Shown: positions 29,350 through 39,279, numbered from the stretch's first letter. The stretch is DNA of 64,000 nt from Vreelandella stevensii S18214 (GCF_000275725.1 NZ_AJTS01000010.1:62001-126000); one strand, 5' to 3'. The notes: generated from the letters alone by a model not told the origin. Made by a program: numbers and translations.

Positions 29350-30185
29350 GATTTGTCTCCTTCATCGGCGTGATACCAGGGGAAGGCCAGCCGTGATACC
29401 CAGGCCAGCAGTTGATCCAGCACAAAGGCCAGCAGGGTGATCCAAGCCACGTAGGGCAGAATCACGTCCATGGAGAGGTAGCGGCGCACCAGAAAGATGC
29501 GATAGCCAAGGCCCTCCTGGGCGGCAATCGCTTCTGCTGCAATCAGGAACAGCCAGGCGCTGCCCAGCGCCAGCCGTGTGGCATTGAGCAGCCGAGGCGT
29601 CAATTGAGGCAGCAGCACTCTCAGCAGCACTTGCCAGGAGCTGGCGCCCAGGGTCTGGGCCTTGATCAACTGTTCGTCTGGCAGGCGCAGGGCGTGGCCC
29701 TGCAGGTCTCGAATCAGAAAGGGCGTCACGCCCATCACGATCAACGCGATCTTGGCCGCTTCCCCGGTGCCAAAGGCGATGAACAGGATCGGCAGAATGG
29801 CCATGGGCGGTATCAGCGACGTTACCGTGATCAGCGGCGAGAGCTTGGCGCGCAGCAGCGGAATGCCGCCACTCAAGATGCCCACCACCAGGCCGATCAG
29901 CGCGCTGATACCGACACCGATCAGCAGCCTTTCGAGGCTGGCGAAAGTGTCGGTCCACAATACGATCTGGCCGGTGCGCACGTTCTCGGCCGTGGCCAGG
30001 TGGTGAAAGGTCTGCGCCATGCTGCCAGGGGAAGGCAGCAGGCGGTCGTTGGGGTTGTCAGCCAGGCGAGCACTGGAGGCGCTCAGGTAGAGCATGCCCA
30101 GTACCAGAAACGGCATCAGTCCCAGCAGCCAGCGGCCGCCGCGCGAGGGCGACAGGTTAATCAAGCGCTTCATGGCAGGGTCCAC
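29346..30185 (-). CDS. ABC transporter permease (NitT/TauT type) of the guanidine operon
   Basis: A 279-residue inner-membrane protein with about six helices. The binding-protein-dependent transport signature is visible as KAQTLGASSWQVLLRVLLPQLTPRLL (about 180-205), the EAA loop contacting the ATPase. The N-terminus (KRLINLSPSRGGRWLLGLMPFLVLG) has a basic cytoplasmic tail and then the first helix. It lies 61 bases after the substrate-binding protein gene and overlaps the ATPase gene. Confidence 0.93.
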   Translation of the reverse strand: MDPAMKRLINLSPSRGGRWLLGLMPFLVLGMLYLSASSARLADNPNDRLLPSPGSMAQTFHHLATAENVRTGQIVLWTDTFASLERLLIGVGISALIGLVVGILSGGIPLLRAKLSPLITVTSLIPPMAILPILFIAFGTGEAAKIALIVMGVTPFLIRDLQGHALRLPDEQLIKAQTLGASSWQVLLRVLLPQLTPRLLNATRLALGSAWLFLIAAEAIAAQEGLGYRIFLVRRYLSMDVILPYVAWITLLAFVLDQLLAWVSRLAFPWYHADEGDKS

Positions 30186-30246
30186 CAGGTAAGTAAGGGG
30201 CAGAAGCGGCGAGCCGCCGCTTCATGGGGCGAATACCGTGGCCTCG

Positions 30247-31320
30247 TTACTGTGCGTCGAGGTACGCCTGAGTAAAGGAAGGATCGAAGCGCAGCTGCAC
30301 GTTACTCTCGTCACCGAAGATACCGCTGGGCGTTTCGATGCCCACCACGCCCGCGCTGGGTGCCATGTCGCCCAACAGCCCGTGGGTAAAGCTGAAGTCG
30401 GCCACTCGCTCCATGGTGTCCAACAGCTCGGGGCTTTCCATCAGCGCCACGGCTTCGGCGGGGTCGGTATACAGGTAGGTTGCCTCTAGCTGGGCACGGT
30501 AACCCTCCAGATCGGTGCCGGCGGCATCGGCCATGATCGTCAGCGCGTGCTCGTCATTGGCCTCGACAAGCGCCATGACCTCGTACCAGGCGCCCACCAG
30601 GGCGTGTCCCAGGGCGGGGTAGTCGGCCAGGGTTTGGGTGTTCACTACCATCATGTCAAGAATTTCACCGGGGATTTCCGCCGAGGTGTACACCACCTGG
30701 CTGTCCGGCATCTCGGCGATGGTGCTGAGCTGCGGATTCCAGGCGGCTACGGCTTCGGTACTGCTGCTGGAAAACAGGCCGACGATATCGGCGTCGGAGG
30801 TATTGACCGTTTCGATGTCGCGCTCGGTCAGCCCAACGCTCTCCAGGGCGCGTGCCAGAAAGTAGTGAGACACGCTGAACTGCACCAGATTGACCCGGCG
30901 GCCTTCGATATCCGCCAGCTCACCGCCCCCTTTGAGCACGATGCCGTCATTGCCATTGGAGTAGTCGTTGATGATCAGCGCGGTGGAGTCGACGCCGCTG
31001 GCGGCAGGAATGGTCAGAGCGTCCATGTTGGTCATGGCGCAGCCATCGACGTTGCCCGAGGTGAACTGGTTGATGGACTCGACGTAGTCATTGACCTGTA
31101 TCACGTCGATAGCGATGTCGTGCTGCTCGGCCCATTTGTCGACGATGCCTTCGACATCGGCATAGGCCCAGGGCATCCAGCCTGCATAAATGGACCAGCA
31201 GACGCTGAATTGATCACGCTCCTGGGCATGTACGAAAGAGGGGGCCAGCGAGGTGGCAAGCAGGGCGGCAGAGAGCGGGGCCAGCAGATATTTACCAGGG
31301 GTGCGGATGGAACGGGTCAT
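30247..31320 (-). CDS. ABC transporter substrate-binding protein of the guanidine operon
   Basis: A 357-residue periplasmic protein, first gene after the riboswitch. The Sec signal peptide (residues 1-32) ends SFVHA before QERDQFSV. The mature part has the NitT/TauT-type fold, with the opening VCWSIYAGWMPWAYAD and the hinge region ...QVNDYVESINQFTSGNVDGCAMTNMDAL. It is strongly acidic, fitting a halophile's periplasm. The ligand is inferred as guanidine from context; aromatic residues in the opening segment (YAGWMPWAY) could cage a cation. The start ATG 31320 has GGAGG seven bases upstream. Confidence 0.92.
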   Translation of the reverse strand: MTRSIRTPGKYLLAPLSAALLATSLAPSFVHAQERDQFSVCWSIYAGWMPWAYADVEGIVDKWAEQHDIAIDVIQVNDYVESINQFTSGNVDGCAMTNMDALTIPAASGVDSTALIINDYSNGNDGIVLKGGGELADIEGRRVNLVQFSVSHYFLARALESVGLTERDIETVNTSDADIVGLFSSSSTEAVAAWNPQLSTIAEMPDSQVVYTSAEIPGEILDMMVVNTQTLADYPALGHALVGAWYEVMALVEANDEHALTIMADAAGTDLEGYRAQLEATYLYTDPAEAVALMESPELLDTMERVADFSFTHGLLGDMAPSAGVVGIETPSGIFGDESNVQLRFDPSFTQAYLDAQ

Positions 31321-31378
31321 GAGAGCCTCCAGCGGCTAAGTAAAAACTCAGGGGGCATCGGCGCATCACTGTGCCTTA

Positions 31379-31489
31379 TCCTCCCGGGCTTTTATCCCGC
31401 CGTGTAACCTTGCGCTTGCAAGGTCGATCGCTCTCGGACCAGCCACAGCCATCAGGGGCGTTTCGTTGATGGTGTCGGAACCCTAGCGA
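31379..31489 (-). ncRNA. Guanidine-I riboswitch (ykkC class)
   Basis: On the minus strand the conserved blocks of the ykkC/guanidine-I aptamer appear in order: CTAGGGTTCCG (31486 down to 31476), CTGGTCCGAGAG (31442-31431), and ACACGGCGGGATAAAAG then CCCGGGAG (31405-31381). The variable hairpin ACCTTG...CAAGGT falls between the last two, as in known members. It lies 58 bases before the substrate-binding protein start. Known: binding of guanidinium turns on downstream genes. The expression platform is not resolved; a T5 run and an SD site (GGAGG) follow within 60 bases, so either termination or translation control is possible. Confidence 0.95.
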
Positions 31490-31490
31490 T

Positions 31491-31706
31491 CTATTGGAAA
31501 CTCGATTGTGCGGCTGCGATAGCGGCCAATACCCCGTGTGTAACATCATGAACACAGCAAAATATTGGCCGCTTGCTTAAAAATGACGGTGAATCATGCG
31601 TTTGGCGACGTTTCTGACGAACAAGGCATGCAGCGTCGCTTTTGTCTGCGCATTTTTTTGGTGCGTTATCATTGGGCTTGCACCACGCTGTATCGGTTGT
31701 CAGCGC
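31491..31706. promoter_or_regulatory. Leader and promoter region of the guanidine operon with 11-bp inverted repeat
   Basis: This gap lies between the riboswitch and the epmB stop. It holds a perfect 11-bp inverted repeat AGCGGCCAATA (31521-31531) and TATTGGCCGCT (31563-31573) with a 31-base spacer. It must contain the leftward promoter, but I could not identify convincing sigma-70 or sigma-54 elements. No gene is visible. Confidence 0.5.
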
Positions 31707-32729
31707 TTACAGCGGCGTCTTGCTCATCCTGCCCGGTACTTCTCGCACCAGCCTGGGCATCAGGAAGCCGGGCAGGTGTTCGAGCAACTGCTGGACCAGC
31801 GCTTTGGCGCGTTCGTCGGTGACGTCGTAGTGGGCTGCGCCTTGTACGGGGTCGAAGGCGTGCAGGTAATAGGGCAGTATCCCCGCCTCGAACAGCCGTT
31901 CGGAGAGCGTGGCCAGGGTCGTGACGTCATCGTTGATGTCGCGCAGCAGGACGCTCTGATTGAGCAGCGTGACGCCCGCCTGCTTGAGGCGCGCGCAGGC
32001 TGCGACCACGGCCTGGTCGATCTCGTTGGCGTGGTTGATGTGCAGCACCATTACCTTTTGCAGCCGGGTGTTGCCAAGCCAGCCCAGCAGGTGGTCATCC
32101 ACACGGTCCGGGATGACCACAGGCAGACGCGTATGCAGCCGCAGTCGCTGCAGGTGGGGAATCTCTTCCAGCTGCGCGACCAGCCAGCTCAATTGCCTGT
32201 CGTTGGCGGCCAGCGGGTCGCCGCCGGAGAGAATCACTTCCCGAATGGCGCTGTCCTGGCGGATATAGCCAAGGGCCTCCTGCCACTGGGCTCGCGAAGG
32301 CGCGTGCTCCTGGTAGGGGAAGTGGCGGCGAAAGCAGTAGCGGCAGTTGATGGCGCAGGCCGGGCTGGCGATCAACAGCACGCGGTTGGTGTATTTATGG
32401 ATCAGGCCTTTGGCCGGGCGGTGATCGGCTTCTTCCAGTGGGTCGGTGACATAGCCAGGCGGCGACAGGGCTTCTTCGGCCAGCGGCAGGACCTGGCGCA
32501 GCAGCGGGTCGCTGGGGTCGTTGGGCGCGATACGTGACAGGTACGCCTCGGGCACGCAGATATCGAACAGGCGATGCCCCGCCTGGGCTTCTTGCTGCCA
32601 CTGGGCGTCCAGGCCAAGGCGCTGGCAGAGGGTTTGCGGGTCGCGAATGGCGCGGGATAGTTGCCGTTGCCAGGAGGCGGGCGCCTCGTCGGATATCGAG
32701 TGACCGGCAATAATGATGTTCTCCTGCAA
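31707..32729 (-). CDS. epmB: EF-P (R)-beta-lysylation protein, lysine 2,3-aminomutase
   Basis: A radical-SAM enzyme converting (S)-alpha-lysine to (R)-beta-lysine for modification of elongation factor P. The 340-residue protein has the iron-sulfur motif CAINCRYC (Cys125, Cys129, Cys132) and the conserved [19 protein letters not shown]. The PLP-binding lysine region is at the C-terminus. It is divergent from efp with a 112-bp shared promoter region, and epmA lies just beyond efp. This short form lacks the clostridial C-terminal tetramer arm, as EpmB does. Confidence 0.95.
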   Translation of the reverse strand: MQENIIIAGHSISDEAPASWQRQLSRAIRDPQTLCQRLGLDAQWQQEAQAGHRLFDICVPEAYLSRIAPNDPSDPLLRQVLPLAEEALSPPGYVTDPLEEADHRPAKGLIHKYTNRVLLIASPACAINCRYCFRRHFPYQEHAPSRAQWQEALGYIRQDSAIREVILSGGDPLAANDRQLSWLVAQLEEIPHLQRLRLHTRLPVVIPDRVDDHLLGWLGNTRLQKVMVLHINHANEIDQAVVAACARLKQAGVTLLNQSVLLRDINDDVTTLATLSERLFEAGILPYYLHAFDPVQGAAHYDVTDERAKALVQQLLEHLPGFLMPRLVREVPGRMSKTPL

Positions 32730-32841
32730 AAAGCCCTCCTTCGGGTTATCATGCGCGCACTTGGCTACAAGGTTAACGACGGCGGAGCAGGGCTGCGCGC
32801 GTCACCGACTGAAACACACCATAGAACCATTGAGAGGCAGT

Positions 32842-33408
32842 ATGGCGAACTATTCTACCAATGAATTCAAAGCGGGTTTGAAAGTAATGCTCGATGGCGA
32901 TCCTTGTTCGATCGTCGAGAACGAGCTGGTCAAGCCTGGCAAGGGTCAAGCGTTCAACCGCGTCAAGCTGCGCAACCTGATGACTGGCCGTGTCGGTGAG
33001 CGCACGTTCAAGTCTGGCGACTCGCTGGAAGGCGCTGACGTCATGGATCTGGAGATGGAGTACCTCTACACCGACGGTGACATGTGGCACTTCATGAAGA
33101 CCGACGGCTCTTTCGAGCAGTACGCGGTAGAGAAAAAAGCACTGGGCGAGACCGAAAAGTGGCTCAAGGAGCAGGTGCCCTACACCCTGACGCTGTGGAA
33201 CGACAAGGCGATCTCGGTCACGCCGCCCAACTTCATCGAGCTGGAAGTCGTCGAAACCGACCCCGGCCTGAAAGGCGATACTGCTCAGGGCGGCTCAAAG
33301 CCTGCTACGCTTTCCTCGGGTGCCGTGGTACGCGTACCGCTGTTCATCAACCAAGGCGAAGTGTTGAAGATCGATACCCGCTCCGGTGAATACGTATCAC
33401 GCGCTTGA
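32842..33408 (+). CDS. efp: Elongation factor P
   Basis: EF-P rescues ribosomes stalled at polyproline. The 188-residue protein has three beta-barrel domains. The modification site is Lys34 in KPGKGQAF (residues 31-38), the beta-lysylation target of EpmA, consistent with epmA and epmB flanking the gene. The C-terminus [21 protein letters not shown] is the standard EF-P ending. ATG 32842 follows GAGAGGCAG; the frame extends upstream to 32713, but that part is leader. Confidence 0.97.
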   Translation: MANYSTNEFKAGLKVMLDGDPCSIVENELVKPGKGQAFNRVKLRNLMTGRVGERTFKSGDSLEGADVMDLEMEYLYTDGDMWHFMKTDGSFEQYAVEKKALGETEKWLKEQVPYTLTLWNDKAISVTPPNFIELEVVETDPGLKGDTAQGGSKPATLSSGAVVRVPLFINQGEVLKIDTRSGEYVSRA

Positions 33409-33433
33409 TCGGCGTCACTTGCAAGCGGTAAGC

Positions 33434-33458
33434 AAAGCCACGCACTCTGCGTGGCTTT
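33434..33458 (+). terminator. Terminator-like hairpin between efp and epmA
   Basis: A perfect 10-bp stem AAAGCCACGC / GCGTGGCTTT with loop ACTCT, ending 20 bases before the epmA start. Only three Ts follow, so partial read-through into epmA is likely. Confidence 0.75.
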
Positions 33459-33478
33459 ATGTTGTCAGGGAGAAGGGA

Positions 33479-34459
33479 ATGACGGCCAGTTGGCAGCCAA
33501 CAGCATCCATGGAGACGCTACGTGAGCGTGCGCGCCTGCTTGCGGCAGTGCGCCATTTTTTCGTATCACGCGATGTCATGGAAGTAGAGACCCCCGTCCT
33601 CGGGCAAGGGGGCAGTACCGATGTCAACCTCGTGTCGCTGGCGACCCGGGCACGCACGGACAAGGGCCAGCGCAAGCTGTGGCTACAAACCTCGCCGGAA
33701 TTTCACATGAAGCGGCTGCTGGCAGCTGGAAGCGGGCCGATCTTTCAGCTGGCTCGGAGCTTTCGTGATGGAGAGGTGGGGTCGCGGCACAATATCGAAT
33801 TCACCATGCTGGAGTGGTATCAGCCGGGCTATTCGCTCGCCCAGCTGATCGAAGAGACCACGGCGCTGGTCGCCCATGTGATGCCCAATGCTCCTGGGCC
33901 GGTGGTGCACTACCGCTACCGTGAGCTGTTTCATACGCATCTGGAAGTGGACCCTTTCACCACGTCGCTGGACACCTTGCGTCTGGTGGCGGCCGAGCGG
34001 GGCAGCATGCCCGCCAAGGCGCTGGCCGAAGAGGGGCGTGATACGTGCCTCGATCTGCTCATGGGCATGGTCATCGAGCCGCGCCTGGGCCAGCAGGAGC
34101 TGAGCGTGGTGGTGGATTATCCGGCCAGTCAAGCGGCACTCGCGCAGCGCCATCAGGATAGCGACGGGGAGTGGGTGGCGTCGCGGTTCGAGCTCTATCT
34201 GAACGGGGTCGAGCTGGCGAACGGCTACCATGAGCTGACCGATGCCGACGAACAGCGTCAGCGGTTTGCCCGCGATAACGAGGAGCGTCGTCGGTTGGGG
34301 CTGAGCGAAGTGGACGTGGACGAGCGGCTGCTGGCCGCGCTGGCCCATGGAATGCCTGCTGCCTCCGGTGTCGCGCTGGGCATCGACCGGTTGATACAGC
34401 AGGCCCTGGGCAAGGGGAAGCTGGAGGAAGTACTGGCGTTTGCTACCCCTGCCTGTTGA
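33479..34459 (+). CDS. epmA: Elongation factor P--(R)-beta-lysine ligase
   Basis: A lysyl-tRNA-synthetase-like ligase (also called PoxA/GenX) that attaches beta-lysine to EF-P Lys34. The 326-residue protein consists of the class II catalytic core without the tRNA anticodon domain. Motif 2 is FQLARSFRDGEVGSRHNIEFTMLEWY and motif 3 is SGVALGIDRLIQQALG. ATG 33479 is preceded by AGGGAGAAGGG; a longer frame reaches into efp and is not used. Typical length is about 325. Confidence 0.96.
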   Translation: MTASWQPTASMETLRERARLLAAVRHFFVSRDVMEVETPVLGQGGSTDVNLVSLATRARTDKGQRKLWLQTSPEFHMKRLLAAGSGPIFQLARSFRDGEVGSRHNIEFTMLEWYQPGYSLAQLIEETTALVAHVMPNAPGPVVHYRYRELFHTHLEVDPFTTSLDTLRLVAAERGSMPAKALAEEGRDTCLDLLMGMVIEPRLGQQELSVVVDYPASQAALAQRHQDSDGEWVASRFELYLNGVELANGYHELTDADEQRQRFARDNEERRRLGLSEVDVDERLLAALAHGMPAASGVALGIDRLIQQALGKGKLEEVLAFATPAC

Positions 34460-34481
34460 GGTTGGCCGTGCCGGGCGCTGG

Positions 34482-35324
34482 CTATGACGCCTGCGGCGTT
34501 GCCAAGGATTGGCCCATGGCCACCTTGGCGCCCAGCTCATGCTCGGCAAAGGTGATCGGCTTGGCGAAGCAGGTGACCACCGTGGAGCCCAGCTTGAAGC
34601 GGCCCATCTCGGCGCCTTTTTCGATCACGATGGGCTGGCCGAAGACCATCCGCTGGGGCGTGCCCGCCAGCGGGGTCACTTGGCCTGCCCAGACGGTCTC
34701 GATGGCGGCCACGATCATGGCACCCACCAGCACCATGGCCATGGGGCCGTGCTCGGTATCGAAGATACAGACCAGGCGCTCATTGCGCGCAAACAGGCCG
34801 GGCACGTAGTTGGCGGTGGCCTGATTGACGGAGAACAGCCGCCCCGGCACGTAGATCATTTCGCGCAGCGTACCGGTCACCGGCATGTGCACGCGATGGT
34901 AATCCCGAGGAGAGAGGTACACGGTGGCAAAGCTGCCTGCCATGAACTCCTGGGCCAGCGCATCGTCCCCCCCCAGCAATGTATGCACCGAATAGCGATG
35001 CCCCTTGGCTTGCACGATGTCGCCAGCGCACAGGCGGCCAAACTGCGAAAGGGTGCCGTCGGCCGGGCTGAGAATGCCGTCGCCCAGGGGGCGGGCATCG
35101 GGCTTCAGCGCCCGGGTGAAGAAGTCGTTGAACGTGGCGTAGGCGGTAGGGTCCGGTTCCAGTGCCTGGCTCATGTCCACGTCGAAGCGTTTGATGAACG
35201 CTTTGATGACGGCGTTCTTGACCCGTGGTTGATCGCACGCGGCGACCTTGCCCGTCAGCCGGGAAAGCGCGTGATGGGGCAGTGGGTACTGCAGTAGCGA
35301 AAAGGCTTTTTGAGAAACGGTCAC
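34482..35324 (-). CDS. psd: Phosphatidylserine decarboxylase
   Basis: A membrane-associated enzyme making phosphatidylethanolamine. The 280-residue proenzyme self-cleaves at LGST (residues 245-248) between Gly246 and Ser247 to form the pyruvoyl group. Asp89 (SPADG) and His143 (YHRVHMP) are the expected catalytic partners. GTG 35324 gives the N-terminus [21 protein letters not shown], as in homologues; the open frame upstream overlaps the rhodanese gene. It converges with epmA. Confidence 0.93.
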   Translation of the reverse strand: MTVSQKAFSLLQYPLPHHALSRLTGKVAACDQPRVKNAVIKAFIKRFDVDMSQALEPDPTAYATFNDFFTRALKPDARPLGDGILSPADGTLSQFGRLCAGDIVQAKGHRYSVHTLLGGDDALAQEFMAGSFATVYLSPRDYHRVHMPVTGTLREMIYVPGRLFSVNQATANYVPGLFARNERLVCIFDTEHGPMAMVLVGAMIVAAIETVWAGQVTPLAGTPQRMVFGQPIVIEKGAEMGRFKLGSTVVTCFAKPITFAEHELGAKVAMGQSLATPQAS

Positions 35325-35376
35325 AGTGGTGTCTTTGTCTCGATGTCGGTTGAGTGTCGTTGGCGCATGGCAGTCA

Positions 35377-36216
35377 TCAGCGTTCGATGGGGGTATCGTC
35401 GCGATTGCCCCATTCGCCCCAGGAGCCCGCGTAGCCACGAATGTTGAAGCCCAGGGCCTTGCCCACCAGCCAGGTAAAGCTGCTGCGGTGGTGGCTTTGG
35501 CAGTGGGTGGCGATCTCCATGTCCGGTGTCAGGCCCAATGCGCCCAGTTCGGTGATCAGTTCGGCGTAGTCGCGAATGCGCAGCGCGCGTTGACGATCCA
35601 TGGCGTCTACCCAATCCATGTTCACCGCGCCGGGGATGTGGCCCAGGTGCTTGTTGTTGCCACGCTCACCGTCGTACTCGGCCTTCGAACGGGCATCCCA
35701 GATGGCGAACTGCTTGTCGTTCAGCTTGTCGAGAATCTCGTCGCGGCTGATGGCGGCCTGAGGATTGAGAATGTCGGCCTGATAGTCACTGGGCGTGGGG
35801 GCCGTGGGGTCGGTGCTCTCTTCGAGGCCCGCGTCGCGCCACGCATGAATGCCGCCATTCAGGTAGGAGTAGCGGGTATGGCCAATCAGTTCTAGCGTCC
35901 AGAGCAGGCGAGCGGCCCAGCCGCCACCCTCGTCATCGTAGGCCACCACGTGGGTATCACGGGTCAGGCCCATGGCGCTGAACAGCTGCGAGAGAAACGC
36001 CACGGAAGGCACGTCGTTGGGGACCGGGCCCTCGCCGCGCATCAAATAGCGGTAGTCGAGGTAAATGGCGCCGGGCACGTGCCCCTGCCGGTAGCTGTCG
36101 CCATTCAGTGGCACATCGACGATCAAGAGCTGAGGGTCGCCCAGATGCTCGACGAGCTGTTCTGGTTCGACGATCAGTGGCAGCACGTTGGTTTCGGAAG
36201 AGTGGCTGTTGGTCAT
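35377..36216 (-). CDS. sseA: Sulfurtransferase (two-domain rhodanese, SseA-like)
   Basis: A 279-residue protein with two rhodanese domains. The active-site loop HCQSHHRSS places the catalytic cysteine at 239 in the C-terminal domain; the N-terminal domain is inactive (DDEGGGW). The six-residue loop fits thiosulfate sulfurtransferases, whereas CG(S/T)GVTA would indicate 3-mercaptopyruvate, so the substrate is more likely thiosulfate. It lies between rsgA and psd on the same strand, 52 bases before psd. The symbol is by similarity only. Confidence 0.85.
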   Translation of the reverse strand: MTNSHSSETNVLPLIVEPEQLVEHLGDPQLLIVDVPLNGDSYRQGHVPGAIYLDYRYLMRGEGPVPNDVPSVAFLSQLFSAMGLTRDTHVVAYDDEGGGWAARLLWTLELIGHTRYSYLNGGIHAWRDAGLEESTDPTAPTPSDYQADILNPQAAISRDEILDKLNDKQFAIWDARSKAEYDGERGNNKHLGHIPGAVNMDWVDAMDRQRALRIRDYAELITELGALGLTPDMEIATHCQSHHRSSFTWLVGKALGFNIRGYAGSWGEWGNRDDTPIER

Positions 36217-36269
36217 GGTCGGCTCCCTGTCCCTGCAATGAAAGTAATCTGAGCCATCGGCGTCAGCCG

Positions 36270-37295
36270 TCAGGCCTGGGTGTTCAGGCTATCCAGTATG
36301 CGTCGGTAGCTGGTAAAGCGCTCTGGGTGAATCTTGCCCGCCTCGACGGCATTCAGTAAAGCACAGCCGGGCTCATTGCGATGGCGGCAATCCCTGAAAC
36401 GGCATTGGCCCAGGTAGGGGTGAAACTCGATGAAGCCGTTGGTCACTTCCTGTTCATCGAGGTGCACCAGCCCGAATTCGCGGATGCCGGGGGAGTCGAT
36501 CAGCTCGCCGTCGTGCACTTCGTCGCTGCGCATGGCGTAGAGCCTGGCGGTGGTGGTGGTATGAGTCCCCTTGCGCGAATCTTCCGAGAGGGCGCCGATG
36601 CGCAGGGTCTCGTCCGGCAGCAGCAGATCGATCAGCGAGGATTTGCCTACCCCACTCTGGCCGACGAACACCGAGGTACGGCCCTCCAACTGCTGACGCA
36701 GGGCGTTCAGGCCGTCAGGGTTGGCCGTGGTGGTACGCACCACCCGATAGCCCAGTTGGCGGTAACGCTCCAGCAGTTGGCCGAGTTCGCCACCCCCTTC
36801 TGGCAGCAGGTCAGTCTTGTTGAGCACCAGTACGGGCGTGATGCCGGTGGCCTCGGCGGCGACCAGGTAGCGGTCGATCAGGTTGGGGTGCGGCGCGGGT
36901 TCCACCGCAAAGACGATCAGCAGCTGGTCGATGTTGGCGGCAACCGGCTTGAGCTGCCCTCTGGCATCCGGGCGTTTGAGGATCGTGTCGCGCTCCTCCC
37001 GGGCCACCACGACGCCAGAGCCATCCTGACCCGCTCGCCAGATCACCCGGTCGCCGGTCACCAGCCCTTCCAGGTTGGCGCGCAGATGGCAGCGTACCGG
37101 GGTGCCGTCGGCATCGCGAACTTCCAGGGTACGGCCGAAGTGGGCCATCACACGGCCTGGCTGTTCGGGACCATACTCCCCGGCGGAGAGCTTTTCGGCA
37201 TCCCGCGCGTCGCGTTTTTCCGCCCGCTGAGCGCGCTCGGCCTGGATTTTTTCGACGCGCCACTGCTGCTGACGGCTTAATTTACGTTTGCTCAT
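36270..37295 (-). CDS. rsgA: Ribosome small-subunit-dependent GTPase A
   Basis: RsgA assists maturation of the 30S subunit. The 341-residue protein has the circularly permuted GTPase order: G4 VLNKTDLL comes before G1 [13 protein letters not shown]. It also has an N-terminal OB-fold and a C-terminal zinc motif including [14 protein letters not shown]. The basic N-terminus ([16 protein letters not shown]) matches homologues and sets the start at 37295. It is divergent from orn, as in E. coli. Confidence 0.96.
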   Translation of the reverse strand: MSKRKLSRQQQWRVEKIQAERAQRAEKRDARDAEKLSAGEYGPEQPGRVMAHFGRTLEVRDADGTPVRCHLRANLEGLVTGDRVIWRAGQDGSGVVVAREERDTILKRPDARGQLKPVAANIDQLLIVFAVEPAPHPNLIDRYLVAAEATGITPVLVLNKTDLLPEGGGELGQLLERYRQLGYRVVRTTTANPDGLNALRQQLEGRTSVFVGQSGVGKSSLIDLLLPDETLRIGALSEDSRKGTHTTTTARLYAMRSDEVHDGELIDSPGIREFGLVHLDEQEVTNGFIEFHPYLGQCRFRDCRHRNEPGCALLNAVEAGKIHPERFTSYRRILDSLNTQA

Positions 37296-37441
37296 GACCA
37301 CCCGAAGATCGTTACAATGGCAGGCATTGTAACCACCTGAGCCACCCACTGTCCCCTACGGGGTGCGGTGCAAGGCAATATAAGCGACACTTTTATGCAC
37401 ATCGCTCGTGTTGGAGCGACTTTGGCCAAGGAATGAGACGA

Positions 37442-38026
37442 ATGAGTGAGCAAGCCGTCACCCCGCGCAGCGACCTGCTGGTATGGATCGACCTGGAGAT
37501 GACCGGCCTGGAGCCGGACAAGGAGCGCATCATCGAAGTGGCCACGCTGATCACCGATGCGCATCTCAACGTGGTGGCCGAAGGGCCGGTGATTGCCGTC
37601 AAGCAGCCGGACAGCCTGCTGGCCGCCATGGATGAGTGGAACCAGAAAACCCACGGTGAGTCGGGGCTCGTGGCGCGGGTCAAGGCCAGCCAGGTGAGTA
37701 CCGAAGAGGCCGAGCAGCAGACGCTGGCGTTTTTGAGTCGCTACGTGGTGCCCGGCTCATCGCCCATGTGCGGCAACAGCATCCATCAGGATCGCCGCTT
37801 TCTGGAGCGCGAGATGCCCGCCCTGTGGAGCTTCTTCCACTACCGCAACCTGGATGTGTCCAGCGTCAAGGAACTGGCCAAGCGCTGGAACCCGAGCGCA
37901 CTGGAAGGGTTCAAGAAGCGCAACGTGCATTTGGCGATGGACGACATCAAGGAGTCGATAGCCGAGCTTGCCCACTATCGCAGCACCTTCCTGCGCGTGG
38001 CGCCCGGCAGCGACGAGCAGCGTTGA
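37442..38026 (+). CDS. orn: Oligoribonuclease
   Basis: A 3'-5' exoribonuclease degrading di- to pentaribonucleotides, including pGpG. The 194-residue DEDDh enzyme shows [20 protein letters not shown] (catalytic Asp and Glu), [10 protein letters not shown] and the terminal [11 protein letters not shown] with catalytic His and Asp. ATG 37442 is favoured over ATG 37433 because the AAGGA site at 37428-37432 abuts the latter. Essential in many gammaproteobacteria. Confidence 0.96.
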   Translation: MSEQAVTPRSDLLVWIDLEMTGLEPDKERIIEVATLITDAHLNVVAEGPVIAVKQPDSLLAAMDEWNQKTHGESGLVARVKASQVSTEEAEQQTLAFLSRYVVPGSSPMCGNSIHQDRRFLEREMPALWSFFHYRNLDVSSVKELAKRWNPSALEGFKKRNVHLAMDDIKESIAELAHYRSTFLRVAPGSDEQR

Positions 38027-38042
38027 TCCGCGCTGACGCTTT

Positions 38043-39152
38043 TCAGCGTTGCGTCGCGATGCGCGCTGCGCGTTTCTGGTGCTGCTCTGCCAGTGCCCAG
38101 ACCACGTGCTCGCGGACCAGCGCGCTGGGGTAGGCGCGGCGTGCCCACAGGGCGGCTTCGACGTCACGGCTCCAGGGCGCATTGCCCAGGCCCACCGCCA
38201 GGTTGCGTAGCCAGCGCTCGTAGCCGATGCGGCGTATCGGGCTCCCGGCAGTCTTGTCGAGAAACTCCGCCTCGCTCCAGCCGAACAGAGTGACGAGCGA
38301 GGCGCGGTCGAGATCGTGACGCGGAGCAAAATCCTGCTCCTGGGTCGGGCGTGTGAAGCGGGTAAACGGGCAGACCAGCTGGCAGTCATCGCACCCATAG
38401 ACACGGTTGCCCATGGCCCGGCGGTACTCCACGGGGATCGCGCCGTGCAGTTCGATGGTCAGGTAGGAGACGCATTTGCGCGAATCGACCACCTTGTCAT
38501 CGACGATGGCGCCGGTGGGGCAGGCCGTGCGGCAGGCGCTGCAGCTGCCGCAGTGCTCTCGCTCGAAGGGCGGGTCCACGGGCAGAGGCAGGTCGGTATA
38601 CAGCTCGCCGAGAAAGAACAGCGAGCCAGCCTGGGGGGTGAGCAGCATGGCGTTCTTGCCGAACCAGCCAAGCCCTGCCTTCTGGGCCAGGGCACGCTCC
38701 ATGACCGGGGCCGAGTCGACGAAAGCGCGAAAGCCAAAGGCGCCCACCTCTTGCTCGATCTGTCGTGCCAGCTGGGCCAGCCGTTTGCGCATCAGTTTGT
38801 GGTAGTCGCGCCCCAGCGCATAGCGCGATACATAGGCACGCTGGGGCTGCCCCAGCACTTTGGTGGTGGCAACGTCGGCGGGCAGGTAGTCCATGCGCAC
38901 GCTGATCACCCGCTGTGTGCCGGGCTCCAGCTCGGCCGGGCGGGTGCGCTTGGTGCCATGCTTGGCCATGAAGCCCATGTCGCCGTGATAGCCCTGTTCC
39001 AGCCAGCGCTCGAGATGGCGCTCGTGGACGGCAAGATCGGTGTCGGTGATGCCGACCTGCTGAAAGCCCAGCTCGCGCCCCCAGCGCTTGATCAGCACGG
39101 CGAGTTGCTGGAGTCGCTCGGCAGAGAGTGAAAAATCAGAGGAAGGTGGCAT
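38043..39152 (-). CDS. queG: Epoxyqueuosine reductase
   Basis: Final step of queuosine formation in tRNA: reduction of epoxyqueuosine using cobalamin and two 4Fe-4S clusters. The 369 residues include the catalytic Asp147 (DSAPVMERALA) and clusters at Cys201-x2-Cys204-x2-Cys207-x3-Cys211 and Cys254-x2-Cys257-x3-Cys261 (CDDCQLVC). A HEAT-like C-terminus completes the long form. It requires cobalamin; a cobalamin adenosyltransferase gene lies at 52.5 kb. Divergent from nnr, as in E. coli. Confidence 0.96.
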   Translation of the reverse strand: MPPSSDFSLSAERLQQLAVLIKRWGRELGFQQVGITDTDLAVHERHLERWLEQGYHGDMGFMAKHGTKRTRPAELEPGTQRVISVRMDYLPADVATTKVLGQPQRAYVSRYALGRDYHKLMRKRLAQLARQIEQEVGAFGFRAFVDSAPVMERALAQKAGLGWFGKNAMLLTPQAGSLFFLGELYTDLPLPVDPPFEREHCGSCSACRTACPTGAIVDDKVVDSRKCVSYLTIELHGAIPVEYRRAMGNRVYGCDDCQLVCPFTRFTRPTQEQDFAPRHDLDRASLVTLFGWSEAEFLDKTAGSPIRRIGYERWLRNLAVGLGNAPWSRDVEAALWARRAYPSALVREHVVWALAEQHQKRAARIATQR

Positions 39153-39279
39153 GGTTGATCAACATTGGTGCAACAGGCGCGCTATGCTAACCCATTACGC
39201 TTTCATACGATATCCACGGTGCTGCCGTGTCAATGAATACGGCGGTGCCTCGGCCCATGGCAGCCGCTAAGGAGAGACC

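Noticed and set aside
19827-31320. Urea degradation as the operon's purpose
   Set aside because: The guanidine-I riboswitch and the paired DUF1989 genes point to guanidine. Urea could still be a side substrate of the carboxylase.
31521-31573. The 11-bp inverted repeat as an intrinsic terminator
   Set aside because: The 31-base loop is long and there is no T-tract on either strand; left as a possible operator.
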